From contig CAJXDN010000001.1 in assembly GCA_913052485.1 (NCBI GenBank), positions 128,444 through 192,443 of the forward strand: a stretch of 64,000 bases of DNA. The letters run 5' to 3'. Shown one piece after another: positions 25,547-34,929 of this stretch. Each line of letters opens with the position of its first letter. The stretch's first letter is position 1. The notes under the pieces are model-generated. The model did not search any database and was not told the origin of the DNA. It was given only the letters and a program-made list of their open reading frames with translations. The stretch is from an uncultured Flammeovirgaceae bacterium. GTDB taxonomy: Bacteria > Bacteroidota > Bacteroidia > Cytophagales > MED-G16. Made by a program: the position numbers and the translations under genes.

Positions 25547-26095
25547 ATGAGGAATTTTATCAATAATTTTTTAAGAGGTCTACTTCTCGTTGTCCCCATG
25601 GCTGCCGCAATATATGTGGTTTACTATCTCTATAATTTTTTAGATAATTTAATACCGGTTGCTAAAAATATTCCAGGTTTAAGTTTCGTATTAGTTATTC
25701 TATTAATAACTATTGCTGGTTCATATGCTAAAAGATACAACACTGGTCTTGTAAATTGGTTTGAAGATTTTATTAAAGACATACCTCTACTTAACCTAAT
25801 CTATTCTTCAATAAAAGATCTTATGACATCTTTTGTTGGAGAAAAGAAAAAATTTAATAAACCCGTTTTAGTAAAGGTAGAGACAAATTTATTTAAGCCT
25901 GGCTTTGTTACTAGTGAGGACCTTAAAAATGTTGGTTTACCAGGTAAGGTTTCAGTTTACCTGCCTCATTCCTACAATTTTAGTGGTAACGTCTTCATCA
26001 CCGAGAAAAAAAATATAATTCCACTTAAAAACTCATCTTCAGATGTAATGAAGTATATTGTTTCTGGTGGAATATCAGGTAGCATAAAGGCATAA
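25547..26095 (+). CDS. DUF502 family membrane protein
   Basis: A 182-residue protein with two N-terminal membrane helices (GLLLVVPMAAAIYVVYYLY, then FVLVILLITIAGSYA) and a soluble C-terminal part. The line PLLNLIYSSIKDLMTSFVGEKKKF and the later VSVYLPHSYNFSGNVF are characteristic of DUF502, a family with a LATE-type membrane protein relationship and no settled biochemical role. It sits directly behind nqrE and one base before the rhodanese gene, so it is probably cotranscribed with the sodium pump. Function unknown. Confidence 0.85.
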   Translation: MRNFINNFLRGLLLVVPMAAAIYVVYYLYNFLDNLIPVAKNIPGLSFVLVILLITIAGSYAKRYNTGLVNWFEDFIKDIPLLNLIYSSIKDLMTSFVGEKKKFNKPVLVKVETNLFKPGFVTSEDLKNVGLPGKVSVYLPHSYNFSGNVFITEKKNIIPLKNSSSDVMKYIVSGGISGSIKA

Positions 26096-26096
26096 C

Positions 26097-26417
26097 ATGA
26101 AAAGTATTTCTCCTAAGGAATTAAATAATCTAATTAATTCTAAAAGTAATGATTTTCAACTTATAGATATCAGAGAAGAGTACGAACATGGTATATGTTG
26201 TATTGGAGGTGATAAAATAAATATGTATCAGATACCAGATAAAGTTTCTGAAATTTCAAAAGATAAGAAAGTTATAATTTATTGCAGGTCAGGTGCAAGG
26301 AGTGCTAACGTAGTTACAGTACTTGAAAAAAATTTTAAATTCCATAATATATATAATTTAGATGGAGGAATTATGAAGTGGAGAGAAGATGTTGACCCAA
26401 CATTGAATGAATATTGA
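26097..26417 (+). CDS. Rhodanese-like domain protein
   Basis: A single-domain rhodanese of 106 residues. The active-site loop is IIYCRSGARSANV, with the persulfide-forming Cys intact; LIDIREEYEHG and NLDGGIMKWRE are the usual flanking motifs. Such small cytoplasmic proteins carry sulfane sulfur for tRNA thiolation, molybdopterin or detoxification; the partner is not evident here. An unusual CCIGG segment replaces the common GHI-x-GA turn after the first strand (EHGICCIGGDKINM). It starts 1 base after the DUF502 stop, and a membrane-anchored unknown gene follows after 3 bases. Confidence 0.9.
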   Translation: MKSISPKELNNLINSKSNDFQLIDIREEYEHGICCIGGDKINMYQIPDKVSEISKDKKVIIYCRSGARSANVVTVLEKNFKFHNIYNLDGGIMKWREDVDPTLNEY

Positions 26418-26420
26418 AAA

Positions 26421-27122
26421 ATGAAAAAGTATATAATAAAGTATGGATTTGAGTTTATTGTTATTTTTCTTGGAATCTTAATATCTCTATATTTTGAACA
26501 ATCAAGGCAAGATAGGATAGAAAACGAAAGAAAAAATAACTCTATCGCTCAACTGATTAACGTAATTGATAAGGATATTATTCAAATTGATAATTTTATA
26601 AAATTACAGCAAATGTCTCTCGAGAGTAGTAATATATTATATGGAAACTTAAGATATGATGAAAAACTATCAGAAGATAGAGTAATGTACAATATATCAT
26701 CCGTTGGGAGAGCATTGAAATCTTTCTTTCCGCAAGAAGGAATTTTTAATCAATTAATCAGTTCTGATCTTATTAAGAGAATTAACTCCGAGACATTAAA
26801 AACAAAGCTATTTAAACTTTATAATGAGGATTTAAGAAGACATGATGTTCATACAAAAGAGTATGATAATTTCTTTTTAGATTTTAATTATAAACTATCA
26901 AAAAACTTTTTTCTAGAGCATAACTGGAAATCTGATGCTAACGAAGTGAATCAAGTTGAGGTATTAAAATATAGATTTAATAATGATTTCTATCGAGGAG
27001 ATGAATTTTTCGGAAGTCTTATTGAGGCAAGAAAAAATATCTCAGCTTATCTAACTGAGTTGAATGAATTAAAAGTAAAGTACTCAGACCTAAAATCACT
27101 CTGTGTTGATGAGATAAGCTAG
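26421..27122 (+). CDS. DUF6090-like membrane-anchored protein
   Basis: A 233-residue protein. The N-terminus KKYIIKYGFEFIVIFLGILISLYFEQ is a single membrane anchor, followed by a charged, mainly helical cytoplasmic or periplasmic domain (RQDRIENERKNNSIAQLINVI). This arrangement, especially FxVIFLGILISLxxE at the anchor and the long helical tail, is typical of DUF6090 proteins found in many copies in marine flavobacteria. No catalytic residues are recognised. It follows the rhodanese gene after 3 bases. The family assignment is from memory of the pattern, so moderate. Confidence 0.65.
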   Translation: MKKYIIKYGFEFIVIFLGILISLYFEQSRQDRIENERKNNSIAQLINVIDKDIIQIDNFIKLQQMSLESSNILYGNLRYDEKLSEDRVMYNISSVGRALKSFFPQEGIFNQLISSDLIKRINSETLKTKLFKLYNEDLRRHDVHTKEYDNFFLDFNYKLSKNFFLEHNWKSDANEVNQVEVLKYRFNNDFYRGDEFFGSLIEARKNISAYLTELNELKVKYSDLKSLCVDEIS

Positions 27123-27180
27123 TACATTATAAATTTTATTTAATAGATAAACGATCTAAAATTGATAATCTTTTAAACTT

Positions 27181-27411
27181 ATGAGAATTGCTAGAAATTT
27201 TTACAGAGAGGACATTAAAATTTCAATTTTTGATTTTGATTTAAAATATGTCATCAAGTTTGAGTTTAGTGGTCTTGAACAAACCTTTAAGGTTGATAAA
27301 CTTGAGTTTAAAGACATAACAGAATTAGAAAGTAAATTAGATAATAAATTTTTAAAAGCTGTGAGGAATAGGTTTGATTCAATGAGCGATGATTTAAAAT
27401 TATTATATTGA
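27181..27411 (+). CDS. Small hypothetical protein, 76 aa
   Basis: A 76-residue soluble protein beginning MRIARNFYREDIKISIFDFDLKY. It is predicted as two or three beta strands followed by helices (KDITELESKLDNKFLKAVRNRF). No signal peptide, cysteine or known motif is seen, and I do not recognise a family. Support for coding is moderate: it fills a gap between two same-strand genes, has a normal codon bias for the window and an ATG start, and the other strand over this stretch offers only a low-complexity frame. Function unknown. Confidence 0.55.
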   Translation: MRIARNFYREDIKISIFDFDLKYVIKFEFSGLEQTFKVDKLEFKDITELESKLDNKFLKAVRNRFDSMSDDLKLLY

Positions 27412-27447
27412 AATAAACATTTAAACTTTTTCTTCGTTTCTCATTTT

Positions 27448-27792
27448 GTGAGAAATATAATTTACATTTTACTTTTATTATCATGTTCAGAAATTGATGA
27501 TACCTCATTATCCTCAAAATCATTTAAACATCAGGAATTTTTTATAAGATTCAATCCTTTAAATGGTGGTGGTATAATAACTGACAGAAATAGCTGTTTA
27601 GGTGTGACAGAGATATTAGGTTGTCCTATTGAGTCAAAAAAATATTTGAAGGGCACATCAATTGAGGTCTGGGCTATGCCCTTCGATGGATATAAATTTG
27701 TTGGGTGGTCAGGTAGTTATGATTCAACAAAAAATCCTCTTCTCATAACCGTTGACTCCGAAAAAGAAGTTATAGCTATTTTTTCACAATAG
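27448..27792 (+). CDS. Small lipoprotein with a single InlB-type B-repeat
   Basis: A 114-residue lipoprotein read from a GTG start. The signal MRNIIYILLLLSC has its lipobox Cys at residue 13, so it should be anchored in the envelope. The C-terminal half is a divergent InlB B-repeat: EVWAMPFDGYKFVGWSGSY followed by NPLLITVDSEKEVIAIFSQ, a pattern normally found in long adhesins as tandem arrays and rarely alone. A Cys pair (NSCLGVTEILGCPIE) may form a disulfide. It precedes the esterase gene by about 20 bases. Function unknown; surface binding is only inferred. Confidence 0.7.
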   Translation: MRNIIYILLLLSCSEIDDTSLSSKSFKHQEFFIRFNPLNGGGIITDRNSCLGVTEILGCPIESKKYLKGTSIEVWAMPFDGYKFVGWSGSYDSTKNPLLITVDSEKEVIAIFSQ

Positions 27793-27812
27793 TTTTTATA
27801 AATTGTTTAGTA

Positions 27813-28580
27813 ATGTCTAGTGGTATTGCAATAAAATTATTTCTCTTATACTTTAATCTATATCAAGAAAGAGATATTAATTTCTATCAGTCACATGAAT
27901 TTACTTTTAATGGTTTTACAATGCCATATAAATTTTTAACTCCTCATTTTAAGACTGATGATGATGTACCTTTAATAATATTCCTTCATGGAAGTGGTGA
28001 AAGAGGAACAGATAATATTAAACAGCTAACACATGGAGGAAAGTTCTTTTTAGATGCTACTAAAAATAAAAAATTTAATAGTTATGTCATATTTCCACAA
28101 TGTGATAATAATTATAGATGGTCATCACATAAAATTGATCCCTGGATTGAAGATGATTATTCAAAAAATATTAGTTTGTCTTTGTATGGTGATATGGTTG
28201 TGAAGCTAGTTGAAGATCTGATAGAGAATCACAATATTGACAGAAATAGAATTTATATTATGGGACTTTCAATGGGTGGATATGGGACTTTTGATTTTAC
28301 TTCTAAAAGACCTGATCTATTTGCTGCCGCCGTTCCAATTTGTGGAGGATCTAATCTAGATATTTTACAAAATGCAATAAATATTCCCCACTGGATTTTT
28401 CATGGTGATCTTGACCCTGTTGTACCTGTTCAAAGATCAAGAGACGCATTTAATTTTTTAATTAATAAAAAATCTCACCATAAGTACACAGAATTTAAGG
28501 ATGTATACCACAACTCATGGGAAAATGTTTTTGAGGAAGGAAAGTTCTTAAAATGGTTATTTTCAAAGTCAAAAAATTAA
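27813..28580 (+). CDS. Alpha/beta hydrolase, PHB-depolymerase/prolyl-oligopeptidase-like esterase
   Basis: A 255-residue alpha/beta hydrolase. The oxyanion segment is FLHGSGERGTDN, the nucleophile elbow GLSMGGYGTFDF carries the Ser, the Asp lies in HGDLDPVVPV and the His in DVYHNSWENVF. This pattern belongs to the phospholipase/carboxylesterase-like proteins annotated as prolyl oligopeptidase family or poly(3-hydroxybutyrate) depolymerase-like. The first 15 residues are hydrophobic (IAIKLFLLYF) and may export it. Substrate unknown; ester cleavage is likely. It lies behind the small lipoprotein gene and 55 bases before the AddA-like gene. Confidence 0.85.
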   Translation: MSSGIAIKLFLLYFNLYQERDINFYQSHEFTFNGFTMPYKFLTPHFKTDDDVPLIIFLHGSGERGTDNIKQLTHGGKFFLDATKNKKFNSYVIFPQCDNNYRWSSHKIDPWIEDDYSKNISLSLYGDMVVKLVEDLIENHNIDRNRIYIMGLSMGGYGTFDFTSKRPDLFAAAVPICGGSNLDILQNAINIPHWIFHGDLDPVVPVQRSRDAFNFLINKKSHHKYTEFKDVYHNSWENVFEEGKFLKWLFSKSKN

Positions 28581-28635
28581 TATATCAGCATTAAAATCTC
28601 TATAATTATTTAAATTAAGTTTCAAATAATTACTA

Positions 28636-31600
28636 GTGATTAAAAAGCCATTTATAATTTATCAGTCTTCCGCTGGATCTGGAAAAACCTACACACTAGC
28701 TAAAAATTATATAAGATTATCTCTAAAAAGTAAAAACTATTTTAAGAAAATATTGGCAGTTACGTTTACTAATAAGGCAGCTGAAGAAATGAAAATAAGA
28801 ATATTAGAGATGATAGACTCGATCTCTAACGGGTCAGAAAAAAATCTAATTATAGAGTTTTCAAAATATTATAAAATTTCCCCTGAGGAAATAATATTAA
28901 GATCCGAAAACTTAAAATCTAATATTCTACATAATTATTCTTATTTTTTAATCACTACAATTGATACCTTCTTTTATTCTATTATACAATCCTTTACTAG
29001 AGATTTAAAATTTAGAGGAAAGTTCAATATTGAAATGGATATTGATATGGTGATTAATGAAGTCGTTAAAAATTTTATATCAAAAATCAAGAAAGGTTCT
29101 GAAATCTCAAAATGGTTAATTGATTTTTCAAAGGAAAAAATATATCAAGGAAAGGATTTTATGATTGATATAGAATTAAAGAAGATGACTAAAAATTTAT
29201 TTAATGAAGATTTCAAATCATTAGAAGATAAATTACCCAGAAAGAATTTTTCAGAGGAAATTAAGCTTTTAAAAAGTGATGTGTTAGATGTCAAAAAAAA
29301 ATTTGAAAAGAGAGTTTCATCAAAGTCGTCAGAAATATACGAGATAATCTTAAAGAATAATTTTTCATTAAATGATTTTAGTTATGGAAAAAATGGTATT
29401 TCTGGATTTATTAAAAATATTGCAGAGGGAAATATAAGATATCCTGGGTCAAGGGTTTTTTCTTGTAGAGATAATATAGATGCATGGGTCACTAAAAATC
29501 AAAATAATAGAGATGAAGTTATTTCATTAATTAAAAGTGATTTATTTGATAAATTAGATGATTTAGTAGATATTTTTGAAAAGTATTTCCCAAAGTATAA
29601 TACATCAATAGATATTTTCAATAACATCTATGCATTTGGAATTTTAGGTGAATTACAAAATTGTCTTAGAGCATACAGAGATGAAAATGAAGTCATATTA
29701 ATTTCAGATATTTCTGAATTGTTATATCAAATTATTAAAGATGAAAGTATTCCATTCGTTTTTGAGAAAGTTGGTAATAATATTAATCATTTTCTTATAG
29801 ATGAATTTCAAGATACAAGTCATTTTCAATGGAAAAATTTTAGTTCTTTAATAAAAGAAACTCTTGCCTCAGCAAATGAAAACATAATTGTTGGTGATAT
29901 AAAACAAAGTATATATAGATGGAGGGGTTCTGATTCCCAAATATTAAATAATGATATTTTTAATGATATCCCATCCGAATTATGTGAGATAAATAAATTA
30001 AAAATAAATTGGAGAAGTGGAGACAACATAGTGAGCTTCAATAATGAAGTATTTATTGATATTCATAAATATTTTGATTCTGAAAATATCAAAAATTATT
30101 TACAGAGAATTTATAACAAAGACTTATCACAAACCTCAAGGACTGATATGAAAGGAACAGGTTATGTTGAGGTTTATTTTGATGATAGTAAAAACAATAA
30201 AGAATCTGCGAGTGAGTATACTATTAATTCAATTAAAAAAATTCAAGAAAGTGGTTTTAAAGCCGGTGACATTGGAATTATTGTTAGAGATAATAATGAT
30301 GCTAAAGTTATAGCTGAATCTTTGATATTAGAATCTCAAAAATCTGATGAATTTAATTTTAATCATGTTTCCTCTGATGCATTAGATATTAAATCTTCTC
30401 CTATTGTAAATTTTCTTATTAGCATATTCAATTATTTCAAGAATACTAAAGACAGATTAGCTATTTCTGAAATTGTTCATTTCTATTATCGATTTATATT
30501 ATTATCAAAAGATAATTCGCATTATTCTCTACCTAATGATGAAAAAATCAATTTATTACCGAGGGAATTTAAAAATAAAATTTTTCAAATATCACGTCTA
30601 CCGCTATATGAACTAGTAGAAGAAATTGTAAGAGTTTTTAATCTCAACAACCTTCATGATCAGATTCCTTATCTCCAAGCTTTCATGGATCTTCTTTTGG
30701 AATATAAACAAACTAGAGGTTCAAAAATATCTTCTTTTTTAGAGTGGTGGGAAATTAATAAAAATAAAAAATTAAATATTACTGGTAAGTCAGATGCTAT
30801 TCAACTCATTACTATTCATAAGTCGAAAGGATTGGAGTTTGATCATGTTATTATTCCTTTTTTAAATTGGTCTCTAGATAATGATTCAGGGGGAGGTAAA
30901 GAAAAAAATATGTGGGTTAATTTAAATGTTTTTAATAAAAAGTTTGATATGCCATTTCCAATAAAATATAAGTCGTCGAATCCAATAACAATTTATCCTG
31001 AATCATATGAGAATGAGAAAAAGAAAGCTTATGAGGATAATATTAATTTGATGTATGTCGCATTTACTAGACCTAAATTAGGTTTATTTATAAGAGCAAA
31101 TACACCTTCAAAAGATTTAAAAAATGTATCTGATTTACTTTACAAATCCCTAGAAAATAAATTAATTAATAATTTGTATTCTTCTGGAGAAATAAAAGAA
31201 AAAGAAAATAAACTAATCTCTAAATCTTACTATTTAAATAGTTTTCCTTCATTCTCTTGGAGAGATAGGATAAAAGTTAAGTTATCATCTGATAGAGGGA
31301 TTGACTTTAAAAATAACGAGAGAGGAAATAAGTTTCATGATTTAATGTCTTTTATATATAATTTTAATGATATAGATAGTGGAGTTGAAAAAGCATTTAA
31401 TAAGAACATAATTGCAGAGAAGGAAAAATCTTACTTTATAAAAATTATTCAAAACTTATTAAAAGATAAAGATATAAGGGAGTATTATGATCCAAAACTT
31501 AAATCATTTAATGAAATTGAACTTTTGAATGATAATGGTGATGTATATAGATTAGATAGAGTTGTTGAGTTAGATAAAAATTCCGTTGTAGTAATTGATT

Positions 31601-31734
31601 ATAAAACAGGTAGAAATAATGAGCAAGATAAAAATCAAGTTAACTATTATAAGGAGTTATTATCAAAAATTTATAAGGGTGAAGTTTATGGGTTTATAGC
31701 ATATATTGATCCAATTAAAATAGTCAAAACATAA
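28636..31734 (+). CDS. UvrD/RecB-like helicase-nuclease, AddA-type
   Basis: A 1032-residue superfamily 1 helicase joined to a RecB-type nuclease. Walker A is SSAGSGKTYT (11-20); FLIDEFQDTS is motif II, GDIKQSIYRWRG motif III, LITIHKSKGLEFDHVI motif V and MYVAFTRPKLGLF motif VI. The C-terminus has the PD-(D/E)XK nuclease core: GNKFHDLMS, RLDRVVEL and VVIDYKTGRNNEQDKNQVNYY. With the next gene it forms the Bacteroidota AddAB-like complex that processes double-strand breaks for RecA. It starts from GTG 28636, and its stop overlaps the partner ATG by one base (TAATG), which favours equal production. Confidence 0.88.
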   Translation: MIKKPFIIYQSSAGSGKTYTLAKNYIRLSLKSKNYFKKILAVTFTNKAAEEMKIRILEMIDSISNGSEKNLIIEFSKYYKISPEEIILRSENLKSNILHNYSYFLITTIDTFFYSIIQSFTRDLKFRGKFNIEMDIDMVINEVVKNFISKIKKGSEISKWLIDFSKEKIYQGKDFMIDIELKKMTKNLFNEDFKSLEDKLPRKNFSEEIKLLKSDVLDVKKKFEKRVSSKSSEIYEIILKNNFSLNDFSYGKNGISGFIKNIAEGNIRYPGSRVFSCRDNIDAWVTKNQNNRDEVISLIKSDLFDKLDDLVDIFEKYFPKYNTSIDIFNNIYAFGILGELQNCLRAYRDENEVILISDISELLYQIIKDESIPFVFEKVGNNINHFLIDEFQDTSHFQWKNFSSLIKETLASANENIIVGDIKQSIYRWRGSDSQILNNDIFNDIPSELCEINKLKINWRSGDNIVSFNNEVFIDIHKYFDSENIKNYLQRIYNKDLSQTSRTDMKGTGYVEVYFDDSKNNKESASEYTINSIKKIQESGFKAGDIGIIVRDNNDAKVIAESLILESQKSDEFNFNHVSSDALDIKSSPIVNFLISIFNYFKNTKDRLAISEIVHFYYRFILLSKDNSHYSLPNDEKINLLPREFKNKIFQISRLPLYELVEEIVRVFNLNNLHDQIPYLQAFMDLLLEYKQTRGSKISSFLEWWEINKNKKLNITGKSDAIQLITIHKSKGLEFDHVIIPFLNWSLDNDSGGGKEKNMWVNLNVFNKKFDMPFPIKYKSSNPITIYPESYENEKKKAYEDNINLMYVAFTRPKLGLFIRANTPSKDLKNVSDLLYKSLENKLINNLYSSGEIKEKENKLISKSYYLNSFPSFSWRDRIKVKLSSDRGIDFKNNERGNKFHDLMSFIYNFNDIDSGVEKAFNKNIIAEKEKSYFIKIIQNLLKDKDIREYYDPKLKSFNEIELLNDNGDVYRLDRVVELDKNSVVVIDYKTGRNNEQDKNQVNYYKELLSKIYKGEVYGFIAYIDPIKIVKT

Positions 31735-34574
31735 TGGGCAAAAGGTTCTTTTTAGAGGAGGTTGTAGATTATACATTTAAGAAGTATAAAGATTTTAGAA
31801 GGTTATCTATTGTTTTTCCTAATAGGAGAGCTGGACTATATTTTCAAAAAGCATTATCTAAAAAAAATGATAGTGCTCTATGGTCGCCCAAGGTTCAGAC
31901 AATTGAGGAGTTTGTGCAAGAACATATCGATATTAAAATTTCTGATGATTTAGCAGATCAGATAAAGTTAAATTATTTATTGTTTAATGTTTTAGAAAGA
32001 CACCAAAGCAAAGAATATAAAGCCTCTTTCGATGAGTTTTATTATTGGGGCCAGGTATTAATTAAAGATTTTGATGATGTAGACTTGAGCTTAAAGAACG
32101 AAGCTAAAATCTTTAAGCTTATAAAAAATCAAAAAGAAATTGAGCAATCATTTAATTATTTAGAAAAAGAAAATTACGAAAAAATTAAATCTTTTTGGAA
32201 TAAGTTCTTTCCAAAAATGTCTGTCAACCAAAAGAATTTTAATAATACATGGAAAATTTTATTGGATGTATATAAGGATTATAAAAAGGTTTTAATTAAA
32301 AATAAATTATCCTATAAGGGATTAGTTTTTAAAGAATTTTTAAAAAAAATAGATTCAGGAATTATAGACAAAACTCGAAATTATTTGTTTGTAGGTTTTA
32401 GTTATTTATCAAATTCAGAAAAAAAAATAATAAAATATTTTATTGACAAACACGGTAGTATGGCATTTTGGGATTTTGACAAATATTATTTTAATGATTT
32501 TAAACAAGAAGCTGGAGATTCATTTCGAGATTACAGAGAAGATAAAATTTTAGCATCTACATTTCCTGATATCATACCGAATAATTTTAATTCAATTGAC
32601 AAGAAATTTGATTGTATTGGTATTGGTTCCCAGATTGGTCAGAGTAAGACATTGGGTAACTTATTATCGAAAAATATTTTATCAAAAAAATTTGATCAAG
32701 ATAAAGTATTAGTCTTACTGCCTGATGAGAAAATGTTATTGCCGGTTTTAAACTCTATGCCTGATAAGGTGAATAAAATTAATGTTACCATGGGTTTAAA
32801 CTTGTCTGAAACTCCATTATTTGATTTATTGCAGCTAATAACGAGAATTCATAAGAATTCATCTATTAGAAACCTAATTAAATCATATTATTTTGTTGAT
32901 ATAATTAATTTCATTTTACACCCTTATATATATCAGTTCGATTCAGTTGTATTTGACGACTTTATATCGAGGGTCAGAAAAAATAAGATGATTTATATTG
33001 ATATCGGTATTTTAATTGAAACCTCTGATATATTTAAAAATATTTTTAATAAAGATTCAATTGTCGAATCATTAAAAAATGTATGTCAAAGTCTATTTGA
33101 ATTATCTAAGGAGCTAGGAAAATTAGATAGAGAATATATTAAAGCATTTCTTAAAATAATAAATAAAATTGATGAGGTAAAAATAAAAATAGACTCCTTA
33201 GATAGCCAGAATAAACTTCTTAATCAAATTTTAAAAACAACAAGAATTCCTTTCTCCGGTGAACCTTTATCAGGTTTACAAATAATGGGAGTTTTAGAGT
33301 CTCGAAATCTAGACTTTGATCAAGTATATATTTTGAGTATGAATGAAGGAGATTTTCCAAGAAGTTCATTTAATATTTCATTTATACCCCATAATATTAG
33401 AAAAGCATTTGAATTAGAAACTAAAGATTCTATGGATAAAGTATATAGCTATTTATTCTATAGAGTAATTCAAAGAGCTAAAAATATCACTTTTATATAT
33501 AATACAACTTCCAGTATTTCTTCTAAAGGAGAGAGAAGTAGGTTTATAAAACAATTAGAATCTGAATCAAAATTTAATATCAATAATTATATAATTTCTG
33601 ATAAATTAGAATTAGCTCAAAAACCAAAAATGTTTATAGACAAAACAGATGAGATGATTGGTTTATTAGAAAATAGATTCTATCACAACGGTTATATTTC
33701 TCCATCAGGTGTTAAGGACTATATGGATTGTTCACTCAGGTTTTACTATAAGTATATATCTAATATTAGAGAAACAAATGATTTTACATATGAGATTCAA
33801 AAGCCAGATTTTGGAAAAATTACTCATAAGGCGCTAGAGATTTTATATAGTGATATAGTCAAAAAGAATAATAATGGTAATATAAGTAATAATGATTTTT
33901 TTGTTTTAAAAAATAGTATATCGGGCGCAATAAATAAAGTAATTAAATCTCATTTTAAACTGAATAAAAAAAATAATATATCCTTAGAAGGAAATAATAT
34001 TATTTTAACAAAGATTATGGAAGATTATATAATTAGGATAATCTCTTTAGATGAAAAATATGCTCCTTTTCAAATATTTTCATTGGAAGGAGATAAAAAT
34101 TCAGGTTACATAAAAAAGATTAATATTTCGAAAAAATATTCAATCAATATTTCTGGTATTATAGATAGGATTGACTTAAAAAATAATACATACAGAATAA
34201 TTGATTATAAAACTGGTGGAGATTCCAAGAAAATAAGGAGATTGGATGATCTTTTCTCAACCAAAAAAAAAGATAGAAATAATGCTGTTTTTCAATTACT
34301 TTTTTATTCACTATTATTAAAAAATATAATTAAGGATGATAATCCAATTGTTCCTGGTCTAATGAATATTAGAGAGATAAATAATAAAAATTTCACTGTA
34401 AATATTTCTGTTGGAAAAGATAAGGTTGATGTAATAAATGATTATTTAGTTGAATTTGAGATGTTATTATCAGAAAAATTAAGTGAAATTTTTGATAAAA
34501 ACTTGCCCTTTACCGAAACTGAGGATAAGGATAATTGTAAGTTTTGTGCCTATAAAAAACTTTGTGGAAATTAG
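31734..34574 (+). CDS. AddB-like PD-(D/E)XK nuclease partner
   Basis: A 946-residue protein. The N-terminal half resembles an inactivated helicase: VFPNRRAGLYFQKAL and LEVxN-type helicase remnants (IMGVLESRNLDFDQVYILSMNEG) are present but no Walker A is found. The C-terminal nuclease has FGKITHKALEI, GIIDRIDLKNNTYRIIDYKTG and the four cysteines of an AddB iron-sulfur staple: one in DYMDCSLRFYYK and three in NCKFCAYKKLCG at the very end. It works with the preceding AddA-like subunit in end resection. The absence of Walker A differs from Bacillus AddB but is common in this phylum's proteins. The trxA gene converges with 1 base between the stops. Confidence 0.83.
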   Translation: MGKRFFLEEVVDYTFKKYKDFRRLSIVFPNRRAGLYFQKALSKKNDSALWSPKVQTIEEFVQEHIDIKISDDLADQIKLNYLLFNVLERHQSKEYKASFDEFYYWGQVLIKDFDDVDLSLKNEAKIFKLIKNQKEIEQSFNYLEKENYEKIKSFWNKFFPKMSVNQKNFNNTWKILLDVYKDYKKVLIKNKLSYKGLVFKEFLKKIDSGIIDKTRNYLFVGFSYLSNSEKKIIKYFIDKHGSMAFWDFDKYYFNDFKQEAGDSFRDYREDKILASTFPDIIPNNFNSIDKKFDCIGIGSQIGQSKTLGNLLSKNILSKKFDQDKVLVLLPDEKMLLPVLNSMPDKVNKINVTMGLNLSETPLFDLLQLITRIHKNSSIRNLIKSYYFVDIINFILHPYIYQFDSVVFDDFISRVRKNKMIYIDIGILIETSDIFKNIFNKDSIVESLKNVCQSLFELSKELGKLDREYIKAFLKIINKIDEVKIKIDSLDSQNKLLNQILKTTRIPFSGEPLSGLQIMGVLESRNLDFDQVYILSMNEGDFPRSSFNISFIPHNIRKAFELETKDSMDKVYSYLFYRVIQRAKNITFIYNTTSSISSKGERSRFIKQLESESKFNINNYIISDKLELAQKPKMFIDKTDEMIGLLENRFYHNGYISPSGVKDYMDCSLRFYYKYISNIRETNDFTYEIQKPDFGKITHKALEILYSDIVKKNNNGNISNNDFFVLKNSISGAINKVIKSHFKLNKKNNISLEGNNIILTKIMEDYIIRIISLDEKYAPFQIFSLEGDKNSGYIKKINISKKYSINISGIIDRIDLKNNTYRIIDYKTGGDSKKIRRLDDLFSTKKKDRNNAVFQLLFYSLLLKNIIKDDNPIVPGLMNIREINNKNFTVNISVGKDKVDVINDYLVEFEMLLSEKLSEIFDKNLPFTETEDKDNCKFCAYKKLCGN

Positions 34575-34575
34575 A

Positions 34576-34896
34576 CTAGAGTTTTGAGTCAATAGAACTA
34601 GCAAGAGTTTCTTTTGGAACTGCACCAACATGTCTATCTACCATTTCTCCATCTTTAAAAACTAATAGAGTGGGGATGCTTCTAACTCCAAATTTTACAC
34701 TTGATTCTTGATTATTATCAACATCAAGTTTACCTATGACTGCTTTTCCATCATAATCATTTGCAAGTTCTTCTATCATTGGGGCAATCATTCTGCATGG
34801 ACCACACCATTCTGCCCAAAAATCTACTAAAACAACGCTATTTTTAGATACTATATCATTAAAATTTGAGTCTGTAATTTCTACTGCTTTTCCCAT
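34576..34896 (-). CDS. trxA: Thioredoxin
   Basis: A 106-residue cytoplasmic thioredoxin with the redox motif WCGPC (Cys31 and Cys34), the cis-Pro in RSIPTLLVF, and DFWAEWC upstream. It reduces disulfides in ribonucleotide reductase, Msr enzymes and others, and is recharged by thioredoxin reductase (not in window). It lies 33 bases behind dnaE on the same strand, so it is likely the last gene of the sigma-rsmG-dnaE transcript or has its own promoter in that AT-rich gap. Confidence 0.97.
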   Translation of the reverse strand: MGKAVEITDSNFNDIVSKNSVVLVDFWAEWCGPCRMIAPMIEELANDYDGKAVIGKLDVDNNQESSVKFGVRSIPTLLVFKDGEMVDRHVGAVPKETLASSIDSKL

Positions 34897-34929
34897 AATA
34901 TTTTTTTTCGTAAAATTAATTAAAAAAAA

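Noticed and set aside
28636-34574. Anti-phage helicase-nuclease pair
   Set aside because: The architecture and the iron-sulfur cysteines match the housekeeping AddAB-type repair complex, and no other defence gene is near.
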